A stretch of DNA of 64,000 bases from Glycine soja (GCF_004193775.1 NC_041019.1:18046259-18110258), one strand, 5' to 3'. Shown: positions 1 through 12,907, numbered from the stretch's first letter. Notes: generated by a model from the sequence alone, not told the origin. Program-made: numbers and translations.

Positions 1-473
1 ATTAGTCTGAATCAAATAAGGTTCTCCTGTTTTGTTCCCCAAAAACTCAAAATCAAGCTCATCTCTTTCTGGCCCCGCACCATTTTCTGAGCACATCTGC
101 AAGAATTTCCCACTCATCACAATGAAATCATAGAAACATAAAGGGAAACTCATTAAAAAAATAAACAATGTATAAGTGGACAAAACATAGAAGCATTCTC
201 AAAAAAGAAAAAGGCCCTAAATAATAAATAAATTGAAGCAAGCAGTTTATCCTTGTACCATGTAAATATACTAATCATTCAAAATTAATATGCATTCTCA
301 AAGTTAACAGCAACACACAAAATAGTAAAAAGTTATTCATATTTACAAAACTTATCCATAAAACTCGAGTCCTAAAGACAAAAATGATCATTTTTCAAGA
401 ACATTACACATATCACAACCAATATCAGTAATCCTGTTACTAAAAAATGTGTTCCACCACAAACGTTCGAGAC

Positions 474-530
474 AAAAATGATGCAGAAGAAAGCCACAGT
501 AAAGAAGCGGAATCACAGAGAAGAAAGACA

Positions 531-600
<70 letters not shown>

Positions 601-922
601 GAGAAAAGGCATCATGAACCTGAAAGAGGGATTCTGCATAATCATTGATATTGTTCATTGCTCTGTGTTTCGCTTGCACCCTTCTAAACCTTCTCGAGGT
701 ATGGTTGCTCCCTCTCTACAATTAATCTGTTCTCAGCAACAAAACATGTAAACAACACTTTTCACGTAACCAAATTACATCGAACCCCCACACCTTCTCA
801 TTAATTCAATAAAAATAATATTGTTGGGTTACACAAAAATGATGCAGAAGAAAGCCAAAGCAAAGAAGCGGAATCGCAAAGAAGAAAGACAAATAATAAT
901 AATAATAATAATAATAATAATT
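474..922. repeat. Local duplication, each copy ending in an AAT microsatellite
   Basis: A block of about 57 bp (from about 474 and again from about 835) is repeated with a few substitutions; each copy begins with AAAATGATGCAGAAGAAAGC. Each copy runs into an AAT-type trinucleotide tract, about 70 bp at 531-600 and about 30 bp at 892-922. The poly-Tyr and poly-Leu reading frames here are translations of the microsatellite, not genes. Confidence 0.85.
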
Positions 923-1225
923 AATCAAAACAAAAAAATAACAAAAATTAAGAAAAAGTACAAAGAAGACATGTGTTTGTTCTAAACTTCTTTTTTTTAG
1001 CCCCACTGAACAAAGATAAAAGAAAATACAACAACAAAGCTATCATTAAAAAACAGAACAACAAAAGTACCATGAACAGAGAAAAACGATAAGTTAACAT
1101 GCATGTAAGAAAGGATGCATGAAAACAGCACCAGAAGAGAAGCCAAACCTCGTCCAACACAAACAAAATGAAAAGCTAACATGCATGTAAGAACGCATAC
1201 ATGAAAACAGCACTACTCTTGCTTT

Positions 1226-1353
1226 AAAAAAATTGAGATTTAAGGGTAAAAATGTTGAATCTCAAGTACCCGTAAATTTATTTCAGTTTTTTTTTTTTTG
1301 CTTGTTGCAAAAAAATTGAAACTTTAGGGGTAAAAATGTTGAATCTCAAGTAC
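1226..1353. repeat. Short direct repeat pair
   Basis: A segment of about 44 bp containing GGTAAAAATGTTGAATCTCA occurs at about 1226-1270 and again at about 1309-1353 with small differences, separated by a poly-T stretch. No coding content is visible between this pair and about 1.9 kb. Confidence 0.6.
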
Positions 1354-1938
1354 CATAAGAAAAAAGGTTTTCTAATATAAAATCTTAAATATAAGATTAT
1401 ATACTTTTTCCTCTTAAATTAGGCATGACTCAATGTTAGGTTATTCTTTCTACAATAAATAGGAAAATTGTCATAAGAGAATGAATGAATTGTGGCTTTT
1501 AAACCTTAGAAGAGAACCAACGGAATGTACAAACTTGTTTACCCCAAAAAAAGCCATGTCCTTTGAAGTTGCAGAAAATCTGATATGCATATGTATGAGG
1601 CATCCTTGCTGCATTCCTATTTTCCTTTGTTAACTAATTGTTCACTTTGTTTCTCAACTTTTGACTAAGAGAACAAAAAGAGCCTAATTATTAAATGCTG
1701 AAAAGAGACAAAATCAGATAGTGCATCAACAAAGGCAAAAAAACAAAAATGCACATGGCAAAACGATTTATGAGTAGCTTGATATGGCATTTAAAGGAAA
1801 GAAATGTAACTTAAAATGCATGCCCCTTGCTGCACGCTTTAGGGGAGTACCCAAAATAAATATAAATTGCAGAAGATTGAAAGATGTCGCAAGCCAAGAA
1901 GGACCAAAAAGAGAAGGCGAATACAATTTGCAACTCAC

Positions 1939-2271
1939 ATGTTATCTCCAAGTATGCCTCCATGATCGTTGTTGAGAAAACCATGTAAAAACCTCACTCC
2001 CTCTCTTTGATCATCAAGCAGTCTATAGTTTATAGATATAGGAACCTGAAACAGCGAATAATGATTCACAACAACATTCAATCTTGTTTCCAATGAAACT
2101 GGATCATCAATTATTATGGTTATTAATAAATATCCTATAAAAACCGCTTCATTGTGCACAGAACTTATGTCGTCAAGTAATTTTGATAGCCTATCCATCC
2201 CATCCTGTACATCAGTAGCATTTTCAATATGATTGGGAAAACCTTCAAGGCCTGGAAACATTTTCTTTGTC
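1939..2271 (-). pseudogene. SWITCH2/ERCC6-like SNF2 helicase, exon fragment
   Basis: Two minus-strand exons can be read. The first starts after an acceptor at about 2272 and gives KKMFPGLEGFPNHIEN...LLDDISSVHNEA. The second runs from 2045 to 1939 (acceptor TTTCAG, donor AT/GTGAGT) and gives VPISINYRLLDDQREGVRF...NNDHGGILGDNM. LLDDQREGVRFL...GGILGD(N/D)M is the approach to the Walker A motif of SNF2 ATPases; this spacing and the upstream FPGLEGF block are what I recall for plant SWITCH2 (CHR9-like, related to ERCC6L2). The next exon, which should supply GLGKT, was not found downstream, and Asn replaces the usual Asp before Met. I infer a captured or relic fragment rather than a working remodeller. 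Family assignment is from memory. Confidence 0.55.
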
Positions 2272-2854
2272 CTGTATTTTAAAGACAATATATTAGAAGA
2301 GAGTGGTAACCAATGTCATTAATACCTAAAGTTTGATGCGGTAAATCTTAAAATACTCTTGCATTTTCGATTTCCAGCTATTGGAAGTTTCCAACCCTTC
2401 ATGTGTTGCCACTGCAGAAGAAACTCCACCTTAAACCAATATACATGTGGTTCCCTCCTATCCAAATGCCAAACCTATCAACATGTGGACACATTGCAAT
2501 GGGCTTAATTTTTAACAATTGAAAATAAAAGCCTCTGAGAAAATTTTTTTGGAAAAATTTAACATTTTGAAACAATAATCCATGGTAACCTGAACTGTCT
2601 TCTCCACGATTTCTAAGTGTTTGATGAATTGCGCTACACAAAATTATTTTTAAAAAATAGTTGATTACACGAATGCTCATTGGTAAACCCGGAAAGAAAA
2701 CAAACCAACGCAATACAAATAGAAAACACTCACCAATAGTCATTTCTCTCGCTAAACCCTCTATGAATATCTTTCTGCAATCAATGGGTCCAAGGTAATT
2801 AGATAGAACCAAATCTAAGAAATTTGGAGAAAGGGAGCAAAAACAAAGTTGAAA

Positions 2855-3480
2855 AATCAGTAAGAAAAAATAACTATTATTAAGATAAAAACATGCATAA
2901 CAAAAAAAAAATTAAAACCTTGCAAATAGAAACAAATAGTAATGAAACAAACATGCATAACAACAAAAGGGAAAAAAGTTGCCTGGTGGATGCTTCTTCG
3001 CGATAGTCCGGGAAAATAAAAAGGAACAAAAAACAGAGTTGTAAAAATCAGTAAGAAAAAGTAACTATTATTAAGAAGGAAACATGCATAACAACAAACA
3101 AAATTAAAACATTGCAAATAGAGACAAATAGTACCAAAAACAAACATGCATAACAACAAAAGGGAAAAAAACTTGCCTGCATGATGCTTTTTCGTCGATA
3201 GCCCAAGAAAATAAATAAAAAAACCAAAAACAGAGTTATAAAATCAGTAAGAAAAAATAACTATTATTAAAAAAAACATGCATAACAACAAACAAAATTA
3301 AAACCTTCCAAATAAAAACAACTTGTCTGCTGAATGCTTCTTCGTCGATAGCCCGGGAAAATAAAAAGGAACCAAAAACACAGTTGAAAAATTAGTAACA
3401 AAAAATAAATATTATTAAAAAGAAAACATGTATAACAACAAACAAAATTAAAACCTTGTAAATAGAGACAAATAACAGCC
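2855..3480. repeat. Degenerate tandem repeat, units about 150-195 bp
   Basis: Units begin near 2856, 3048, 3243 and 3390 with (T)CAGTAAGAAAAA-like sequence. They share AACATGCATAACAACAAA, AAAATTAAAACCTTGC and TGCTTCTTCGTCGATAGCC. The third unit is shortened internally and the fourth is partial. No ORF in this block resembles a known protein. Confidence 0.8.
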
Positions 3481-3734
3481 CCAAAAAAGGGGGAAAATAG
3501 TTCAAAATGACACCTTTATTATTCAACACCGTCCTGACCTTCAGCACCGCCGTTGTTACTGTAGTCTGTCCCAAAAATCAAACCACAAAAAATCAGACCA
3601 AAGAATAGAATGAAGATGAGAAGAGAATCATATTAAAAACAGAAAATGCAACATGCACAGCACAAAGTAGGAAGAAAGGAGCACATCGGAGAAGGCTGAG
3701 GAATACAAAAAAATGTAAACTTTTATATCGTGAG

Positions 3735-4335
3735 AAGTCAGAAAACAAAATAAAGGCAGAACACCTAAAAAAAATTAACCTTTTGTGTTTACGAACCTGT
3801 ACTCTTGGATTTTTTGAGATAAAAATCGCAGCTCTAATGTGTTCTTCCACCTTCTCTGCATAAATAAACACACGTCTTCTACCATTGTAGTTCAAGAGGG
3901 AAAAAGAGAAGAACAGAAGAAGAAGAAGAAGAAGAAGAAGAAGAAGAAATGAGAAGTGAGAGAAAGGGGTCACCGCACAAATGAAAAAAAAACAAAATAA
4001 AGGCAGAACACCCAAAAAAATTTAACCTTTTGCGTTTATGAACCTGTACTCTTGGATTTTTTGAGATAAAAATCGCAGCTTTAATGTGTTCTTCCACCTT
4101 CTCTACATAAATAAATACGACTTCTACCATTGTAGTTCAAGAGGGAAAAAAAGAAGAATAGAAGAAGAAGAAGAAGAAGTGAAAAGTGAGATAAAGGGGT
4201 TAGCGCACAAATGAAAAAAAAAAACCATACGCGTTTGACGGTAAAAAGGAGCAATAAGGAAGTAGAAAGGAAGTACCTTGTAGAGGAAACACACATCCTC
4301 TACCATTGTAGTTCAAGTGAGAGTAAAAAAAGAAT
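3735..4335. repeat. Tandem repeat, about 120-245 bp units, with GAA microsatellites
   Basis: Two and a half units share ACCTGTACTCTTGGATTTTT, GTGTTCTTCCACCTTCTCT and ACCATTGTAGTTCAAG (near 3797, 4040 and, partial, 4300). Each carries a GAA/AAG tract of variable length (3917-3950, 4160-4181, 4338-4353). Poly-Ser and poly-Leu frames here are microsatellite translations. Confidence 0.75.
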
Positions 4336-4640
4336 AGAGGAAGAAGAAGAAATGAGCAGTGAGAGAAAGGGAAAGAGACAGAAGAAAGAGGAGGGGAAGA
4401 ATCTGGACGGATGCAAGAGAAATGGAAGAGAAAGAAGAAAGTTCTGGAATTAAGGAGAATTAAATGGTGCGGTGAAATCCGGCAATTCGAAAGTGACATG
4501 TGGCTTGGTGGTTGTGGAAATAAGGGATTGCAACAGTTGGCACAAAGAAGAGAGAATGAGCCTTGTAAAACACAAACCTTCAGAAAGGAGAAAGCCTTCA
4601 CGTGGCATGAGCAAAGAAGCATAAAAGAAGGCCTATAACT

Positions 4641-4697
4641 GGACAGGTGTCAACAGGACAGAGAATTGACAGTGGACAGGTGTCAACAGGACAGAGA
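4641..4697. repeat. 33-bp direct repeat
   Basis: GGACAGGTGTCAACAGGACA begins at 4641 and again at 4674, giving a two-copy tandem repeat. Confidence 0.8.
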
Positions 4698-4734
4698 AAA
4701 AGTAGTCAAGGCCTTGTTTCTATAATTATATAAA

Positions 4735-5750
4735 TTACGGATTTAGTCCCCGTATAATTTAATTCACAAATTTGGTCCCCCAATTTTATAAATCTCTTCA
4801 AAATTGGTCCTGGAAGCCCGATTTGAACGTTGACCGTTAACCTCAGACGTTAACTGCCACGTGTCAGCGTCTGAGTGATTCCCTGTAAAGGTTTCATTTT
4901 TTGTAGGTAAAATTGTATTTTTGGTCCCTCAGTTTTACTCCAATTTCGATTTTGGTCCCCCTATAGTTTAATTCACACATTTAATCCCCCATTTTTATAA
5001 ATCCATTTATAAATTGTTCCTGCAAAATTGGTCTTTTGAATGGTTTAGCCCCTGGTGCTAGAGACATGGTAGGTCTTGATAAATCTCGCACTTCTTTTTC
5101 ATTGCAAGTTTTTCACTCACTTGGAATCCAGAGAAAAATCACTCTTTGTCTCTCTCCCACTTCCGGGGTTGTTCAACTTGGAAAAGTGGAGCATGAATCC
5201 CAACCTGGGTCTGAAATTTTCAGATCTCTTACTTTAACAGGTTCTGTAATAACCTCCATTTTTTTTTCTTTTTTTGCTCCCCCATGCGGTATTATGTGTA
5301 TACGACTGCTTAAGTGGCCTATGTATGACAATGATATTTTTGTTTGAAATTTGAAATACAACTTCTCCAGTAATGAAATTTGGCTGAATTTATAAAGAGA
5401 TTTATAAAATTGGGGGACCAAATGTGCGAATTAAATTATAAGGGGACCAAAATCGAAATTGGAGTAAAACTAGGAGACCAAAAGTATAATTTTACCTACA
5501 AAAAATGAAGCCTTTACAAGGAACCATGCAGACGTTGACACGTGGAATTAACATGTGGCAGTCACACGTGACATTGACACGTGATAGTCAACGTCTGAGG
5601 TTAACGGTCAATGTCCAAATCGGGCTTCCAGGACCAATTTTGCAGGGATTTATAAAACTGGTAGACCAAATTTGTGAATTAAATTATAGGGGGACCAAAT
5701 TCGAAATTGAAGATAAACTAGGAGATCAAAAAGTGCAATTTTGCCCAATT
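4735..5750. mobile_element. Foldback non-autonomous element with long inverted arms
   Basis: About 4735-5020 and about 5385-5750 are inverted copies of each other. Shared blocks include CCTGGAAGCCCGATTTG, GACCGTTAACCTCAGACGTT and CATTTTTTGTAGGTAAAATT. Each arm contains two copies of a module with TTTGGTCCCCC and TATAATTTAATTCACA, so four modules lie in a 2+2 inverted layout. The central 360 bp has a 103-codon ORF (5036-5347) with no family I recognise. Outer ends and a target duplication could not be fixed; the right arm extends about 40 bp beyond homology with the left. Confidence 0.7.
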
Positions 5751-6245
5751 AAATACACCATAGATCCAACAGCCACTGTTATTTTCCCACCGTGGGGAAC
5801 CTGTCAAAGTCTCCCACGTTAGCCAGCCTATAAGTTTAAGAGTTAAAACTCTTTTCCCACGCAAACCCAAACACTCGGCGTCATCTACTCACGCTTCATT
5901 CAACAGCCACAGCCACCGCTTCTGTCCACTTGGTGTGTTTCGTTTCGTTTCTTTTCTTTCTTTTTCTGGCACTTGTTTTGTTTATAAAATAGGTAAACTA
6001 AAAACCCATAGCATTGAGGCAGCGGCGTATGTTTCCGCTGCCTTCATACGTAGGAGAACGATAGTGGGAGAATTAAAATTCCCTTGGACCAGCAGCAACC
6101 ACGTACATCAGTCTCTAATTTGGTGGGTTTGGGCGGGTCAACATTTTGAAATTGACTGTGTTCAATTCAAACCATTTTTTCATCTGTATGATAATAGTTT
6201 ATGATAAATTTCTTCGATGATTTATGCATTTTATGAATTTTTGGT

Positions 6246-9200
6246 ATGAACAGATTGTCAACCAGAAGTGAACGGAACGGAAGAGGTGCTAAGAAACAAA
6301 GGCCAATGGCAGATAGTGCCTTAGCATATCTCTCCACAGTCAAGGATGCATTTAAAGATGATAGAGAAAAATTTGATAAATTTTTGGAACTCATGAAAAA
6401 TTTCACTGCTGATAGGTTTCATCATGATGTAGTCATATAGTTATACTTTATAGTTGCCATTTCTTGCGAGATGGTATGTGAAAGAATTATACTGTTCATC
6501 TGCAGATTCAACCTTGTTAGTGGCATAGAAGAAGTGAAGGAGCTGCTTAAAGGGCATAGAGATCTAATTTTTGGATTTAATGTTTTCTTGCCGAAGGGAT
6601 TTGAAATCAAACTTCCATTGGAGGATGAACAACCTCCACAGAAGAAGCTTGATGTGTTTGTTGAAGCTAAAAAATTTATGCACAAGATTGAGGTAACAAC
6701 TTTCCATTTGAGGTATTTTATGCGTTTCTTCCTGCATATATCTGAAGCCACCCAGAATGAACAGTTTCACTTTTGAGTCTGATTGGTTCTTTTCGTGCAG
6801 ACTCGGTTCCATGGCCAAGATAATGTCTACAAGGCATTTCTAGCCATATTGAAGATGCACAAAGACGGAAACAGGACTCCCCTGCAGCTTACGAGGAGGT
6901 TAGCCTAATATTTTATGGCAGTTTTATATTGGTCCTTCTATTTTTCTTACACTTCTTTTGGGAAACTCATTTAATTATTTATTGAACTTCTCCTGATTAC
7001 TGCACTTCTTCAGGACCATGTGGATCTTCTAAACGTGTTACCTTTTTTATCTCTTAATACTTCAAGAACAACCTCAATTCATTTCACTTCTGCACAAAAT
7101 TCTGTTTCATGAAAAAAGCTCTCCAGCTCCAATAGTGCAACAAATGTGTGTTCTGTAGGTTTATCTCTCTACATATTCTTATGTCCCTTTCTTTGATTAT
7201 ATAGTTGGTCATCTAGTTGAAATTTTCACTCATGTATATGTCAGAGTAAAAGGACCAAAACTTCACATGATGATCATGACCACATAGTTGATTATAGATT
7301 AGAGAGCGATTTGAGTGAATGGGAAAAGGATTACAGAGATTATTATCAAGATGGTATTCAGAAGCTTCTATCGCTGAAATGGAGATATGGTTGTATGATT
7401 AGACCATTTTGTAATGCTGATGAACATTTTGGTATACACCCCATGTCATGCACTTGTTCTGATCAAAGTTCTAAGAAAAGTGAGTGTGTCAATACTTTAA
7501 TCCAAACCTACTTTTTAGTTTTTACGCTTTCTTACCCTCCTTAATAGATGTTACAAACTTATGACATGAATGTATTAGCTTTGGAACATATATTTACGTC
7601 TCATTATATCTTTTTCATGTTTATTGGGAAGGAAATAAATGGAAGAAAAAAGAGAGAAAGAAAAGAACATAACACTAGAAAATTAATTATCTAATGGAAA
7701 ATTTGTCTTCACTCTTTCTACACAGCTGATCGTAAAAGGTGAAAAATAGTAATGATATCTTTTTTTATTGTAATAGTCATAATTGATGAATGGTTTTTGT
7801 TTTATTTTTATGTTCTGGGCTGTTAGTCTACATAGTGGTCTACTCAATATTGTTATTGAAGGGAAGACCTTCATTCAATTGTTATTTTGTAGTAGTCTTT
7901 ATTGGACAGTATCATTAACTCCCTATTTTCCTTTTACGGTTTGTTTTAATTTAATTTTGTCATCTCAGGTGGTGAAAGGTTTGCTTTCTGTGCAAAAGTC
8001 AAGGATAAAGTACAAAATCCTAAGAATTACTTTTCAAAGCATGTGGGTATCTACAGCAAGGAAAAAATTACTCAACAAGAATTGCAGTTATGGGTAAGAT
8101 TTATACATATAATGTTAATTAACTGGTTTATTGGTTCTGTTGTCATATCCTGTGCCAGTATGGTTGAATTTAATTTGGCCAGCATTAAACTTCAACCATA
8201 AAAATTGGTGCATAAAATTGCTAGGTTGTTGCATGAAAGGAGTGACTGATTTTTAGAGTGGGAAATGGATCCTCTAATGCAAAATTATGATGACAAGGTC
8301 ATGTTCAAATGTGTCCATCTCTCTTGTAAGAGGAAGTAATCATAACGACTATATTAGGGATGGATACTGAATGGTGAGATTCAGCAAGGTGTTATCTTGT
8401 TTCTTATTGAGCATTGGCTTTTTAATGCGGTTTCAATTTCAACCACTTACATGACAAAGAACTCGTGGAACTTTTCTTTTTATTCGCTCATGTTTATCTT
8501 TGTTATCTGCATGATGTGTCCAGAATTATAACAGAATAATTTTGGGCAACTCAATACTCAATCCATTTTCAAATAAGATCGATTTTCATTGCCTTATTAG
8601 ACCTCTTCAACTATATACTTTCCTAAGTTTTGATTTTGATTTAACGGAAACTGAATTTGCCAGTTAAAAAAACAAAGCAATAAAACAACAAATTGATGTG
8701 CTTTATCCTTTTATAAAGATCTTTCCCAAATCTTCCATTTCTCTACCATCTTCCAAGCTAAAAATCAAATAATAAATTCAGTATAGAAAATCTTGAATAA
8801 TTTTGTGCACTAAATTATCTGCCGTTGAATATTGTGGAAATTTACTCCATTGAATCAAGTATCAGCATGATTTGATTTTCGTTGTTTTTATATAGAGGAA
8901 TTTCTTTTCTTGAAGTTTAATCTCTAGAAAGCAAGCTGTGATATATAATAACTAATGTATGGTTGTTTCTTCCAGGCAACTGATTTCCTAAGAATATATC
9001 CGGATCTCATGAAGGGATTTAATGAATGTGTAACCCAATGTAAGAAGATGAATGGTAATTTTCAACCCAGTATTTGTTTGTCTATAAAGTTTTGGATTTT
9101 TCTATTTTTTCTAATCAAGTTCTATTGTGCAGAGGAAGTCTATGTTGGCAGTGTGAAGAAAAGTATGTAATATGGTTTTCTCTTCTTTTTTGTCTTCTGT

Positions 9201-10472
9201 TAGACGCCCTCCTTTTATTTTTAGGTAACTTAACATTTTCAGCTACTTCTGGTACTAAAACTCATGGATTTATCAGAATCCTCGAGGGATGAAGAACATG
9301 TGCATAAACAAATAAAGGTGGAAAACTGGGACATAGATCAACATGATGGTGATATGATCGAGTGAAAGAAACAGTGAATTCCGAAAAAGGGGGAAATCTA
9401 GTCTTCTTGCCAACAAGAATGTTTCTGGTCCTAAGTTGTCTCAATATACCAGCAGGAAGAACTCGGCAAAATCTGTTAAAATCTATCTATCTGTGAGCAG
9501 TGCACTCCCAGTTACTATCTTCTACCAAAAGTATGATTGATTTAATTATCTTTTTGTCACATTGTATATTTTTTAAGGGAATATCTGAGATTTTCTTGAT
9601 GTTTCTGTTTTATGTGTATTGTTTGGTTTTAACACAGTTCCAAATACCATCTTCTAGCCAGAGAACAAAACTTGATGCAGAAGTATTGAATGACCATTGG
9701 AAATGTGTTGCTTCAAGTACTAAGGATTATTCTTCTATACACATAAGCAAAAATAGTTACGAAATGAACTTGCTTGAATGTGAAGATGACAGGTTGGAGC
9801 ACACCAATGATTTTTCTTCCCCTTTAAGTACTTTTCTTATTGACTTATTTTTATCAGATGCAGTCTATATATTCTACAGTTTGATTAGTTTTGACATCGC
9901 TGGATTGATTTAGAGATGTTATTTCCACTCTCTCTCTATCACTAGCACCTGCTGTTGCTGATATAATTTACACTTTTACCCTATGACCGCAGGATTGAAC
10001 TTGACGTGTGTTTAGAGACTGCAAAATCGACAACTAAGCAAGTTGAAGAGCTCATAGAAAAGATTAATACCAATATGATTGAAAGACACAATCCAATTAA
10101 TATTGAGAAGCACTTAAGAGGTTATGAGATTTTCAATTGTTCAAAGAAATGTTCCAAAGCACGTTCATGCTGTGTCAGATAATTGTTGATGTTTTCCATA
10201 TTCTGATTTGATTGTTTTTGTCTTTTCTTTTAGCTCAAAATCTTAGGTGGATTGAGCAGTTATATGGCGACCATGGGATTGATGTGCTGGATGTATTAAG
10301 GAAGAATGCATCTCGAGTTTTGCCAGTCATTTTAACCAGGTTGAAGCAGAAACAGGAAGAATGGGCAAGATGTGGTGCTGATTTAAATAAACTTTGGGCT
10401 GAAGTATATGCTAAAAACTATCATAAATCACTTAATCATCGTGTTCCTTCTACTAGGAACCAAGAGCTTTAG
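6246..10472 (+). pseudogene. SIN3-like (paired amphipathic helix) co-repressor gene, truncated and frameshifted
   Basis: Twelve exons with GT-AG borders can be assigned: 6246-6415, 6506-6692, 6801-6898, 7014-7158, 7245-7479, 7969-8093, 8976-9054, 9133-9162, 9243-9530, 9638-9792, 9993-10120 and 10234-10472. Exons 1-2 give the first PAH domain ([40 protein letters not shown]). Exon 3 gives the start of PAH2 (TRFHGQDNVYKAFLAILKMH) and exons 6-7 a PAH3-like helix pair (ATDFLRIYPDLMKGFN). Exons 9-12 give the HDAC-interacting region ([55 protein letters not shown]). SIN3 proteins act as scaffolds for histone deacetylase complexes. Defects: exon 3 is 98 bp, one short of keeping frame into its YEEV end; exon 4 has an in-frame stop; exon 9 needs at least two frame changes; translation ends soon after YHKSLNHR, so the long SIN3 C-terminal region is absent. 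Most likely a decaying tandem paralogue. Confidence 0.82.
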
Positions 10473-10675
10473 TACTTGGGTTATGATTGTTTATGCTTAA
10501 TTTTTTTTTCTAAGTAACTCTTATTTTTCAATTATGAAAAAACAAATTTTTTCCAGATTGTTGCTTTTTTGTAAAAAAATATTACATATTTATCACAATT
10601 TAAGATGTATATTTTAATTAAAGAATACATTTTTCCCCAATAAAAAAAAAACTTGAACAAACGGCTTCTAATAGT

Positions 10676-12567
10676 GGCAAATTTCTCCATCTGGGGTTGT
10701 TTTAAAAAGTATTTCCCCAGATGGGGTTCTTTCGTTATTATTTCTGGCAGGGGGCACTTTTTTACGTGAAAAGCATGCCATGCAGTGACCAACTCGCCAG
10801 AACCAGTGACGAGTTTGGTCTCAGTGAGCAAATCGCTCATGATGCTGGCGATACGTGCATTGAGGGCTGAAATTGCCAGTTTCAATGGCGATATGCAGAT
10901 TGCGTAGGGAACTGCCAGTCAAACTGGCGAGTTCCAATGGCTTGAGGGTGCAGACTAGCCCTGCGAGAGCAGGCATGGCAGTGCAGGGAAAGCAGGGTGC
11001 AGGCCAAATCGCCACTCCCATTGGCGGTTTGCCATGCACTGGGATCGCCAGCTATGCTGGCGGGTTGCTTTTACGTTTTGAAAATTTTCATTCATCCTCT
11101 TCCATTATAAAAGCTGAAGGTCCGAGAGTGAGGAGCTGCCTTCCTTTGCTTGCTCTTTGTTATTTTTCTTCCCTACTACACTGAATGTGTGTTAGATGTA
11201 TATGTTACAAATTTGAGTTGGTATATTTTGATTTGTATGTTAGTTGTAGTGGATTTATTAATATGATTTTGTTAAGATTTTTTAAATTTGTATGTTATTA
11301 TTTGTGATAAAAATATTTGTACGTTAATTTTAGTTGTTATGTTATTATTATTTGGTTTAGATTTATTAGGTTTGTTATTATTATTTAGTTACAATTTTTT
11401 TAATAAATATAAGAACATGTTATTTTTAACAAACTATCAACACCAACCTAATCTAATTAAAAATATACTAAAAATTTCATATTTACCAAATTTTTGCAGG
11501 ACTAAAAAATTTTCTTTAAATAAATATCATGACATATTTCTTTTATTTTATACACACAAACAAGGATATAAAATATAAAACTAATTTAATTAAAAAATTA
11601 TTAACAACTATAAATTCAAACAGGTCTCAAAAATTACTTCAAAAATATTTTATAATATAATTTATTTGACAGAAATTTACGAACCTCATTCACAAATTTA
11701 ACCCTCAAGAACCAAATTTCAAACCAATTAAAAATATGATGACAAATTTCTTCTATTTTTTACACACAAAAAATCATATAAAATATAAAACTAATTTAAT
11801 TAAAAATTTCATAAAAACTATACATTGAAACTGCTACAAAAAATTACTTAAAAAAATAATAATACAAATTATTTTACGTGACATTACGAAATAAAAATAT
11901 AAAACTAATTTAATTAAAGAATTACTAAAAACTATACCTTCTCAAACTCAAAACTCAAAGCCTGCACTGAACAAAGTTCAAAAATTTAAGCACTCAGAAA
12001 AAACTCAGAAAACTCAAAAACTATACCCTAAACACTCAGAAAACTCAAAGCCACTGATTGTGAAAGATTTCTTCGTCTAAGCTACTTCTGTGATTGTGAG
12101 CACACAACTGAAAGGAGAGTATTCGTATTTATAAGCATAAAATCGCCACTGCTGATGGCTATTTTTTTGCCCTAAATCGTCAATGGGAGTTGCAACTTGC
12201 AGGCAACTCGCCAATGGCAGTTGCAACTCCCCTTTCTTTGAAAAAAGTTTCCTGCAACCTAGCCTGCACTGAAAAAGTGCCTGCGACGTAGCTGCAGCGT
12301 CAGACATGGAACTCGCCAGTTTGACTGGCGGTTCCCTACGCAATCTGCATATTGCCATTGAAACTGGCGATTTCAGCCCTCAATGCACGTATCGCCAGCA
12401 GCATGAGCGATTTTCTCACAGAGACCAAACTCGCCACTAATTCTGACGAGTTGGTCACTGCATGACATGCTTTTCACGTAAAAAAGTGCCCCCTATCGAA
12501 AATAATAACGAAAGAACCCCATCTGGGGAAATACTTTTTAAAACAACCCCAGATGAGAAAATTTGCC
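10676..12567. mobile_element. Non-autonomous Mutator-like element with 9-bp TSD
   Basis: Inverted termini of about 265 bp: left from 10676 (GGCAAATTTCTCCATCTGGG), right ending at 12567 with the inverse. Both contain CCCCAGATGGGGTTCTTTCG and palindromic CGCCAGTTTGACTGGCG-type motifs. The identical 9-mer TCTAATAGT flanks both ends (10667-10675 and 12568-12576), the size expected for Mutator-like transposition. The interior is AT-rich, repeats ATATAAAACTAATTTAATTA several times (11.57-11.93 kb), and has no transposase. It lies 203 bp after the SIN3-like stop codon. Confidence 0.9.
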
Positions 12568-12907
12568 TCTAATAGTGCAGTGTTACTTGGTGTTGATGTT
12601 ACTTTTTTTTGGTGAATAAAAAAACAATATTACTTTTGCCTATTGTGTTGAACTTAAACATTATGTTGTGATTAGATTTACTTTATGTGAAACTATTATT
12701 TTAGTTAGTTTCTATATTGTTATGAGTCAAATAACCTTTGATAAAGTTTGATAATATTATTTGTAGAAAAACATTGATTATATTCGAATATAATAATTCT
12801 CAACATAACGAAGGATACGGTGCACACTCTTATCCTTTGGTTGGCTGTATTTTTTATTTGTTTTTAATCCACGGAGATGTAGTTCCAGTCGAATTAAAAA
12901 AAAAAAC

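Noticed and set aside
388..679. ORFs with long Tyr and Leu runs
   Set aside because: They are translations of the AAT microsatellite in different frames; no conserved sequence on either side.
2399..2812. 137-codon minus-strand ORF upstream of the helicase exons
   Set aside because: No recognisable domain and no link by splicing to the helicase frame.
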